A stretch of DNA of 64,000 nucleotides, from NCBI GenBank assembly GCA_964036665.1, contig OZ038531.1:2790001-2854000 (forward strand), in the 5' to 3' direction. Of this stretch, positions 33,588 to 45,500 are shown in pieces. Both the position numbers and the translations under genes were made by a program. This DNA is from Gordius sp. MW1 (lineage: Eukaryota; Nematomorpha; Gordioida; Gordea; Gordiidae). The stretch's first letter is position 1; each line of letters starts with the position of its first letter. The notes under the pieces were generated by a model, which was not told where the DNA came from, searched no databases, and saw nothing but the letters and a program-made list of their open reading frames with translations.

Positions 33588-36500
33588 CTAATTTCACACA
33601 ACGGGAAAAATTTATGCAAGACTAAGGGTGGAATCAGACCCCGCCGGAAAATATTTAAGTGCGATATCTTTTTTTTATGTATTTTAGTTAAACTAACGTG
33701 AGCTTTATATAATGCATGGGTGTAGCCAGGGGGTAACAAGGAGAGCTGGCTGCCCCCCTCTAAATCTAAAAATTCGTCAAAATAATATAATTATGACTAA
33801 AATTACTAAAAATTATCATTTTGCCCCTCCCTAAAGCATTATTACCCCCCTTTTGTTCCAATCCTGGCTACGCCCATGATATGTGCCTGCTTACAATATT
33901 GTGTGGTTTGTGGTCATTAAATAAAATTATCCTGAGTTCTTAAAAACTATTAATAAGATATCTAACAGCACAAAGTGTCTAAAGATGTTTTCTATAAATC
34001 GTTATCTAGGTTCAATAAAAAACCCTTATACAAATTATATTGAAATAACTGAGCTGGCAAAAGGAATAAATTAAAATTATCAGATCTAAAATCTACGTTG
34101 CTAACAAAAAAATGATGAGTTTTAAAAGAGCCTGCAGATAAAAACCTTTTTAAAATGTAGTTATCGACTAGGACTACATAGACTGTTCATGTCATATGCT
34201 TCTAAATCCTCCATTTTAAATTCGACAACCTCCCATCTCCTTCTGCAGCGTTTACCATTGTTCAAACAGAATCACAGTATTTTTTATTTTTATGAATTTT
34301 GTAAATGATATTTATTTTAAAATGCTGTTTTTAATGTTTAAATATTTAAATTTTAATAGGTTTTAAAAACACTTTAACTCACCAATCTATATGCACTTCC
34401 CTTATTTGTGCAAATTTCAAAATGGCGGAAAAACGGTACACTTATTAAAAGTTGATGAGCAGTCTATAGAGTCTATATAAATAGTTGCTAATTAGCTTAT
34501 AACCTTCATCAATGTAGCGAAACAGAGATTTTAAAACGCGTAAAATAAAGATAAGGAATCAGCTGCAAATACCACTAAATCCACCGACGGCATATAGCAC
34601 ATCCCCGACTACGACTAATTTTACATTGACCCTGGGAACATTTAATCTGGGTCCGAAAGTCCACACATTTCTGCCTTGGTCGTATATTTCCACCGAGGGT
34701 AGGACGTTAGTTCCATCCGTTCCCCCGATCACATATAATTTGTCTGTAAAAAGCATATCTAGCTCAAACTAAATTAATATACTATTATAGCGATGATTTT
34801 TTAAACAAAATTGTTTTTCATGCTTAAGAAAGGATAGTGATTTTAAAACAAGCTCAAACATGGTTGCAAGTCATGTTTATCATTAAAACGAATTTCATAT
34901 CACTATGTTAAATCAACCAATTTAACTAATCCACCATCTTCAAAATTATTTAAAAATAAAATATATTTAATATTGCAATGAATTGATACGACGCAAAATT
35001 TAGAAAGTAAGGGGGGGGGGGGGGGGGTAGTGTTGCAAAAACGGTTGAGCTTTGTTTGGTCGACCTTTGGTTTTAGTCGACTAGAAAAAAGACCAAAAAC
35101 TATTGGTCTGTTTATGTTTAGTCGACTAAAACCAACAAACAAAGCACAACCAATTTTACAACATTGGGGGCGGAGGGGGGGGGGGGGGAGGGGTCATAAT
35201 TACCCCGGTACATAGCTATCCCAGCTCCCCTCCTAGGAGTTTGTATAGGGGGACCCAAAATCCAAGTATCCGCGACGGCATCGTATATTTCCACGCTATT
35301 CAAGCAATTCCAATTATTGCTTCCACCAACTACAAAAAGTTTGTCGTTCAATGATGCCACACACGCTTGGTACCTCGCTACAGACAATAAAAAAGAGGCA
35401 ATTTTCAATGTAGAAAACCCTTGTATGAGGTAAAAAATTTAAGATTTTAAATAGATTAACGCGTTAAAAAGCTTTGCAATTTATCCTAGTATCTACCGAA
35501 AAATCTGAAAAATAACCCTTAATTTTGATTGTTGGTTTTACAAGTGCACGGAGATGATAAGGTGGAGCTTGGGGTATGGTAAACTGGTCCATATTACGAA
35601 TGATTTTCTCAGGGCAAAAATGGGTATTCAACCTATGGCGAACATGATTAACGAAAATCGGCTAAAGTGGTATGAAGGCATATACTAAGAAGGGACACGG
35701 ATGACGTAAATCGAAAAGTATTGGTCATGGAGGTACCGGGGAAGAGAGGAAGAGGACGACCTCGAGTCACGTGGAAAGGGTAAGTAGACAAAGTGATGAA
35801 TGCTAAGAAGATAAATCAGGGCATGGCGCTAACTCGTAGATCAACATGGAAGAAACTCATCAAAACAAACCCCACGACTGAGGGACCAAATATACGATAA
35901 AGAAGAAGAGTAGCTGTTAAAAAGTCATTTTACAATTTGAATTTGGTCATTTTGCTCGTATTTAACAACGTATTATTAGCCTTACCGGTATTGAGGGGCC
36001 GGACCGGGGCCCAGGCTTTGGTGAGGATGTCAAAAACGAAAACGTCTTTCAAAATCGTACGACCACATTGTCCACCCACGCAATAGATTCGCTTGCTGAG
36101 GACGGCCAAACCTAAACGATAAACGAGGTCCGATATGAGCTCAATTTTGGGATTTAACTTTAATTGTTCGCGTAAAAATAGTTGAAATTAGTGTTGTAAA
36201 AACGGCTGGGTTTTGTTTGGTCCACCTAGGGTCGACTCTGGTCAGCTTTTCAAATTTCGACTAAGCCTAGAGGTCGAATAGGAAAAACAAACAAAAAAAC
36301 ATTTGGTCTGTGATATGTTTAATCGACTAAAACCACGACCAAACAAAACCGAGCCGTTTTTACAACAATAGTTGAGATTTTAAGATGCAAAAGTCTTTGA
36401 AAAGATTTTTGTTTAATCCAACCTGCGTTAGAACAGTGCTGGGGCATGGGGGAAGAGAGAGTGTTCCAAGATTGAGTTCCGAGATCGAAGCATTCCGCGC

Positions 36501-39500
36501 TATTTAACTCGGTCGAGCCGTTACTTCCACCCATAACGTAAACTTTACCATCCAGTACAGCCATATCCATCCTAAAAATTCAAAATCAACAACGAAAAGC
36601 AAAATGTAAGCATTAATTTGCAGGGAATCATATAGCCAGTTTCGCAATCATCTGTTATTAAGCAACGAACTAGAGAAACTGGCAAAAGAAATTCACCAAG
36701 CAAATATAAATAGCAATTAACCAGGATTTCGGCCTTTGGCCGGGTTCAGATAAAGTAGAAGTTGCAGGAAATCATTAGCCAGTTTCGCAATTATCCGATA
36801 TATAGCAACAACCTAGACAAGCTTCCCAAAGAAATTTATTACTAAAGGTAATCAGTCGGGCACAAAAACAATAATGGAATTTGGGCTAGGGCGAAAAATT
36901 AAAGCCAATCAGCGGTCATTAGCTAGTCTGGTTGCGAAAGCAAAATAAAAGTCTTTTACAGAAACATAACTCCACAGCTACTAAAAACCCGTAGAGGTTT
37001 GCACGGCAGTTATTGAAAAATTACAAGTTGGACAGGACGGAGGACAACCAAAAGCGAGCCTATAAATATAACAATTAAAAACAGGATATTAGAAAAATGC
37101 GCCTAAATTAGTGCAAACTTCTTAACTAACTGTATCCATCCTTACAATATATATATAATTATTAATTCAGAAGTGGTCATTAAAGGGACAAACCTGCCCC
37201 GAGGTCCAAGCATATTGGCGAACGGGGACCAAGTATTAGTGTAAGGATCGTATATTTCGGAAGAATTCAAGCATTCACCCCTATCGTAGCCTCCGCAAAC
37301 TAACATTTTCCCGGATAATTCAACGGCCCCCATACCGCACCTAGGGCTACGCATGGGTGCCACCAGGTCCGACATCGAAGATGGCAGACCCGACCCAGCC
37401 GATAACTGATCAGCTGTTTCCGTACTCGGCGGCTTATTAACTAGACCCGTCGGACCGGTATGATCGTGTGAATCGGGATTGTGCCAACCGTTTGTTGTTA
37501 AGGCTTTAGAGCCCATCCCGTCTAAGATTTAAAAAATTTGTAAAAAACTAGATATACAAGGTATATGTTGAGTGTGTATTTTAACATGAAAGTTAAATAT
37601 GAGTAGCGAAGCGAGATTAATAAAAATATTTGAGCCCACACATTGGTCAACGGCAGTGAAATGTTAATATTTTAAACCCGTTTCCCTCTAATCTTCTGAA
37701 TTAATTGCGGTCGATTAAAAGATCGGAATATAATTGGATTAAATTATAAGCAGCTCGCTGAACATTAGGGTTATGATTAGAGCTAAACAAACTAACATAC
37801 AACAGAAAGTGAACGTAAATCATATAAAACGCGTTAAATCGCCGAGTGTCACAAAATTTTGTGGAAAGGGGTTTGATGTAGTTTACAGTCTAAACGTCAA
37901 CTCTAAACTTTCAATTAAAATGCGTTTAAATAGCCCGAAGTCCATCCTGGAATCTCTTAGTAAACCCCATGTAAAATTCGATATATAGCTCGAGTAATAA
38001 TTAAATTGCACCTTAGCAAGCAGGAAGTAATGTAATTTGGCAATTTTGAAAATTATAATTTATTTTACTGGGAAGGAATTGAATGCATAATCTTACACAA
38101 TATTAATTTTGATGATTATACTTTCAACCACTGCCGGGTATCCATTCAATTTACGATCGCGTGGTTTTAAACTATCATCAGGGCCACGAGTACTAGTGGG
38201 GGTTTGTGCATCTATGGCGTCAGTCCCGTTATTCAAGCCCGAACCCGAGCCCTCTTGGTATAACTTGATGCGAAAATTTAGGAGTCGTCCATCGTGGGGA
38301 TGCACAACTACTAGGGCTGTGATCAAAATATCGTCGCGATTTCCTGCAAACCAAATAAAATGGGATAAAGAAAAATATGATTAAAATCAATGTTAAATCG
38401 ACAATTATGTTTTATTCCAAAAATCACATAAACTTCGCCAAAATATGCTGTAAGTTTAGAAAAATTATTGCCAAAAATAAATCTTGGCTATACTTATGAC
38501 TATCACTGCAGCACTTATAGAATAAATAAACTCTGCCAAGCTCTTCTAAATCATGCTCATGTAATGTGTTACATTTAAAAATGCATCATTTGGCAATTCT
38601 TCTTTTTCCTTATCAATTATTTGGTCGTATAGTCGTAGGGTCTGTTTTGATGAGTGAGTTTCTTCCGTCTTGATCGGGTAAGGGCCATGTCTTGATTAAT
38701 CTTTTTAAATTTCATAACTTTGTCCAATTGCCCTTTCCACGTGACACGAGTTCGTCCTCTTCCTCTCTTCCTCGGCACCTCGGTGTCCATTACTTTTCGA
38801 GACTTACATCATTCGTCTACCATCTTAGTATGTGCCCATACCACCTTAGCCGATTTTCGTTAATCAGATAGGCCATAGGTTAAATACCCCATTTTTGTCG
38901 CGAGAAAGTAATTCGTCATATTATATAATCGAAAATTAAAGCATAACATGCAAAACAGACACGAATGCCCTATTTGTAAATTATCACCCCTACGTTCATT
39001 ACCTCATTTTTGTTAAAATCAAACCTTACAATGGCTATAAAAGGAAATCACGCATGGGCGCAGCTAGCATCGCGATTAGAAGGGGGGGGGGCAATAATAA
39101 TTTAGGGAGGGGCAAAATGGTCATTTTTTGAAATTTTAGCCATAATTTTGATAAATTTCAAACAATTTTTGGATTTAGAGGGGGAGGGCAGCCTACCCTC
39201 CCTGACCCCCCCCCTTGGGTACGCCCATGAAATTACGATTACTTTTGCTTTCGTCGAAGGCGATTAAGCTCCAAACCGCCGCAGTGTCCTGTGTATAATT
39301 CTGTCCCTCCTGTGCCTCAATTACGTCGCCCGATAATTCAGCCAGGGGATTTAGACCGTCGTATATCTAGAGTGGCGATAAAAAAAGATTTTAATTAAGG
39401 CGAAATTAAAAAAATACAGATATTTAAGACCGACAAACCTAAAGGCTATTGTTGTAAAAACGGGTGGGCCTTTGTTTGGTCAACCTTAGATTTTAGTCAA

Positions 39501-42500
39501 CTAAACATAAACAGGGCGGCAAAGGTTTAACCAAAAAAAACGTTTGTAGTCAACTAAAACGTCGACTAAACAAAGGCCCAGCCGATTTTACAACACTACT
39601 AAAAGGCTCAAGCCACTGTTTTTTTTAACTAAACCTCGGTCTTTTAGCCCTTATATAAACTTCACAAAAATCTAAGCTGCTTGAACACAATGTAATTTCC
39701 AACGATTGAGTAGTGTTGTATAAACGGCTGAGTTTTGTTTGTTAGCTAAATTTTTGATCTGTTTATGTTTGGCCGACTAAAACCATAGGTCGACCAAACC
39801 AAAGGCGCCAAGGCGTTTTTAAGACCCTAAGATCGAGGATTCTAATTATAACTTTTAAATGAAGAAGTGGGCGAGAGAGAGGTGGCAAAAGGGAAAGTAT
39901 TTATGATGTTAAGAAGCTCTCTCTAACGTTATTATAATTATTTTTGTGGTTGTTGCCGTTGTTGTTAGAAACTGAACGTCCACACGGTATCGAACTAGTT
40001 GCTAAGCGATGAGAAATAGTTTTATCCGCCCCCTTCACTTGTTTGTCGCGTTCGGACGGCGTTTTTTGGTGGTAATGAGTCAAACTGCCCGTGCTTCGAT
40101 CCAAACTCAGATACAAGCCACCCTGTATAGTTTAAAAACAAAATTAATCCAATAACAATAATCATTGTAACTAGTGTCGTAAAAAGGGCTGGGTTTTGTC
40201 TGGTCGACCTTAGGTTCTAGTCGACTAAACTCAAACAAACCAAAAGTATTTCTTTGGCCCGTTTTTCTTATTCGACCTCTAGGCTTAGTCGAAATTTGAA
40301 AAACGGACCACAGTCGACCCCCTTAGTCTTAATCGAACCACAGTTTGACCAAAAAAAACCAGCCGTTTTTACAAAACACTATTCTTAACTTCAAGCTGTT
40401 TGTAATAATTAGCGAACTAAACCGTTTGCTTATAATTATAAAATACATTAAATAACTATAGTCATAGACTAAGACTATAGTAATAGCAAATATTCTAAGA
40501 AAGAACTATCTAGTTCTTTCCAAGATATGACACCATGGTTTGATTTGAGATCCAAAAAAACGCCTTTTCTCAGCTCTTTTCATCTACAAAATTCCGAAAC
40601 TGAGCAACACTGAAGGCGACTACCTACTTTGATCTCTACTTAAACAACGTCTCACTATTAAAGACATTAGTCCTTAGCCAAGGCCGTTAGATTCTGAAAA
40701 TTATATTCGCACTTGAGAGTATAAAGTAGGATTCTTAAAAAGCTTCGGAAAACAATTCTTGCACTTAAGTTTTAAAAAAATTTATGCAAACAAATCATGG
40801 AATTTAATGGATAGTAATTAAAATCTGTGCTATTACAATTTCAAAACATGAAAATATCATTTAAAAAGTTGACAATTTTTAACGGTAAAATTGCAAGGTT
40901 AAAGAAAGTCATCATCATAATTTTATCGCATCGCTACAATAAAATTTCCCATTTCATAAAAATGACAAAAGAGATCCATATTAAATATAATTCCAAAAAA
41001 GTTAGACAAGGACAAGACAGACAGGACATTTTTAAAGGTCGACGCATAAATTGCACGGCAAGTAAAATTAAAACGTAATGGAAAAAAAGGTAAAAAAGGT
41101 ATGTGGTCTCACGTACTTTTTTTGGCCCGAAGGCCGAGTCAAACTTGGGGCTTATAGAACGATTAGAGCCGGCCGGGCTGTCAGAAACCTCACAGGTCTC
41201 TGGCCCATACTTAAGCACGTAATCTATAATTTTCATTTGGAACCGATTCCTTTCTTCTTTACCGAGATCTTCCATCGATTTGTCAACACTTCTTGCCTCT
41301 TTAACCTGCACGTATACCTAATAATACGTCAAAAAAGGAAAAATAAAATCCGTTAAAAATTTGCAATTTATCGCAAAAAGGAGGAGGACAAATGATTTAG
41401 ATGTTTGGTCGACTAAACACAAAGAGACCAAAGCTTTTTGGTCTGTTTTTCAACGTCGACCACTGAGCAAAATCGAATCTTAAAAACCGTTAATCTTATA
41501 GTCTTAGTTAAACACATCCCTTTTTACAACATGACCTTAATAAAAATATGTAAATTTAGCCAAATTGTTGTTATTTAAACAAGACGGGAGGCGCTTAGAC
41601 AGTTCTTGGAAATTAATATAAAAAACGTACTAGAGGTAATGTGTGAGGTGAGTACACACATTTAAAAATTATTTCCCTCGGGCAATTGCAATGACTGTGG
41701 AGAGTTCCACAATTTCACACCGCGTTTGAAGAGTAGAAAAGTAGAATAATAAAATAAAATATACTTTTAATAATTTTTAGAAACAAAATGACAAAATTAT
41801 TATTGAAATGGATAAAGAATATAAGTTTTCATAATATTTATTTAATAAAAACCAAGTTGGACAAGACAGGATGGACGGGCAACTAAAATATGCCCCGTCA
41901 ATATTTAATAGCCAATTTTAAGCTAGTGTTGTTAAAGCGACTGGGTTTTGTTTAGTCGACCTTCGGTTTTAGTAATACATACGGTCGTTTCTAGTCTGTT
42001 ATTAAAATTTCGAGTAAGCCCCGAGTCGACTAAGAAAAACAGACCAAAAATATTTGGTCTTTTTATGTTTAATCGACTAAAACCAAAAGCCGACCAAACA
42101 AACCGAGCCGTTTTTACGACCCTACTTTAAGCAAATATTGGGAAAAATTTTAAATTTCGATTTTAGATCAAAAATGTTTAAAATATTTGCAAAGCCATAT
42201 TTTTAAACAAATATAAACTTCAAAAATAAATTGAAGATTACATTGATTCTGGGCAGGGCTAGATATTCCGGTTGATTTATAATTTCTCCAAAATTATCCC
42301 CTATAAATTTGTCCAAACTGTGGGCTAATTGGAAATCATTACCGAGACCAGCCAATTTTCGCATACCTAACAAATAAACAGACATATATATTTATTTGCC
42401 AAGTTCTTTTGCGACGATGTCAAGTTTTTGTTCAATTTTATTTTTCGAAAATCGTTTTAATAAAAACTATGTTAGAATAAAATTAAACGGTAAAAGTTTT

Positions 42501-45500
42501 GAGAAGGAAAAAACTGTGCAAATAAATAATAAAAACTGAGCACCGATGCAGGTTTGAACGGACAAATTATCGAGGAAGTTTAGTGCCAGTCGGGCGGACA
42601 CTTCGGAAATCTTGAGTTTGGAGGCAAGGGCGTACATAGAAGCAATATCCGAAGCTAATACCTGCATACTAAACCCCGCGAAAAACCAAAATAAAAAATC
42701 CAAAATTAAACAATTTAAAGATGGCCGATAAAAACAATTACTATATATTGGAGTTGTAAAAACTGTTTGTTTTTGTTTGGTCGACCTTTGGTTTTAGTCG
42801 ACTCAACCATGGAAATATTATGTAAAATTTATCCAATTTTACATGGAGAGAGCTCTATTTAACATGAAAACTCATCCTAAAATAAATATCGACCAAATAA
42901 ACGGGTCGGGTCGGGTCGGGGCGGGCCGTGATGGAAAATAAAGTCGGGTCGGGTTCAAATTTAAAACTAAAAATGCAATGAAATTTCCCCCCGCACAAAT
43001 CGCAGCTATCAGTTCTAAGCCTAATTTTAGCTTTTGCCCTGCTGTTATTCATTACAACTCGAATTAAAATTAATTTCTCATAACATTTAAAATAAAATAA
43101 TATACTTCATATAACTTTTCTTTCAAAATAAAACAAGATACAAAGTTAAAAACGTCGCTAGGTTTTATATCAATTAAGTCGAGTATAAAATAAAGCTTAA
43201 TTTAAAATCTAATTTCGATTGAGTCAGGTTTGAGTAATATTTCATTTTTGAATCAGAGGAGGGGGGCGGGTAACTTAAACCCTCTCCCCCCCCCCGAACT
43301 TAAAGCCCTGGGGGGGGGGGGGGGGGGGTAATATTTACGCGCGCTTTATCGGATTTCGCGCCATTTCCTCATGCAAAGGCCAAAGGTAAGGGAAAAAAAA
43401 TTAATCGATCAATCAAGATACATACGTAACACACAAATATATATGAATTTAAACATCGATCGAGAAAAATAACCTTCCACCAAGAAAGCCCTTTTAAAAT
43501 TTCCCCCAAAAATCACTCTCCTATTTTGTTAAGGAAAATTTTTTTAAATCACCTTAATAAAGATTAAATTAACAAAAGTTTATTTTGAGGATGTTCCAAT
43601 TTATAATCATTTGATGTTTATTAAATTAACGAGGATTTAATGGAATCTACTCCCCTTTATTTATAAATCAAATTTATCAAATAAAATTTATACCGATTAA
43701 TTTGCGCGTTATTGACGTTTGAAAAAGGCCAAAATCGCTGTTTTTAGCAACATTGACACAGCAGCAAATATTTCAAAAATTTGACGTATGGGGGAAAAAG
43801 TAAAAATATATTCGTGTTCACCGCGAAAAACTTTACCAGAATCTGAAAACAGTTTGCCGTCGAGATATTTTAGGGAAGCCTTAGGGGCATGGGCGTAGCC
43901 AGGATTGAATATAGAGGGAGGGGGGCAATAAGGATTTAGGGGGGAAGGGCAAAATGATAACTTTTTCTGTAATTTTATCAATAATTATAAAAAATTTTGA
44001 AGAAAAAAATTTGGACCTAGAGGGGAAGCAGCCGCCCCTCTCTGTCACCCCCTGGCTACGCTCAAGCTTAGGGGGTAAGGGTTATGGTCTTTAAGCAAAA
44101 GGTGATCAATATTGATTTAGGGCGAATGTTTTGATAATGATAAAGCTAAAATGGGTGCCAAAGGGAGGGACAGATGTTTGTCATTTTAAAAGTGGAAGGG
44201 GGGAGGGGTGTGTCACGAACATTAAAATTAATATTCCTTCTAAATTATTGGGAAAACCGGTTAACATATTTATTGAATATCGATTTGTATGATCAATAAT
44301 CGCGGATCAATTTTAATTTTTAACATTATGACTGACACTCGACGTAATCTTATAATCTATGAGGGTAAACATCACTTGGGTCAAGTTAGGATCATAAATA
44401 AATTTAATTTTTAAAATTTATAAAAATATCAAGTTTTTAATGTAAAATTATTTAAGAAATACACGTCAATAATGCATAAAAGACTGCAGGCAAAGAAAAA
44501 AACTGGTGAAAAACGTTAACAAATTAGCCAACAAAACACCTAACTTTAATAATGATTAAGAAATTAAAATAAATTGCATAGCAATTAATACTCATCCATA
44601 GAAAGATAAACCTTATTATATAAAAGTGGGATTTGGGCTTATGTAAAATTGTATATTTTCTTTGAGTTCAGATGCAGTCTAAAACGTTAATGTTTTCTTA
44701 CAAAATCAAAATTTTAATTTAAAAAATTAATTTTTTAAAATTCCATTTGATAACAAAATCATAGAAATATGAGACAAGTTGAAAAGGCGTTAGCTTATAA
44801 TAGAGATCATTTAATCTAAAAAAATTTACTATCAGCTTATATATATTAACTAAAGTTTATGTATCATTTAACATAGAACTTGTTTAGCTTATTTTAATTT
44901 GAATGCATTAATTGACCTTGAAAATTGACAATAATTGTTGATGTTTAACATGTTTCAATATAAAAGCTTACAAAAAATTAAAAGTTGGCAAGCATTCGAG
45001 GGCTAAATGATTAATCAGACACTTTGGCCTTAATTGATCACCATTAACATTTTATAAAAAAAATATAATGTATGGTAAAGTAAAATGGATATATTTACTA
45101 GTTGCTATAGTCACATAACGTGTTATAATTCTTTTAATAAAAAACGTTATATAAACCTAATCTAATAAATAAATTTATAGAGGATTTCATAAATTAGATT
45201 AAACCTTTAATTATATTTAAAAAACAAAATTATATTTTGATGTCACTTTAAATATTATAATGTATGCTTTGAATTTCGACATTGTCACACATTTTAACAT
45301 CTATTATGTGATAATTTACTTTACACACCCAACCTAACTTTATTGGCTTAATTAAAACTCATTCATAAATAGGAAAAAAAAATTAATAAATTTAGTACTA
45401 ACCTTTGAGTGTATATGAAATTTATTAGATTTTCTAGTATGTAAAAATCTTTTTTTGTAACAAAGTCAATAGAATAATGTGATATTTGTCCTTCATTTTT

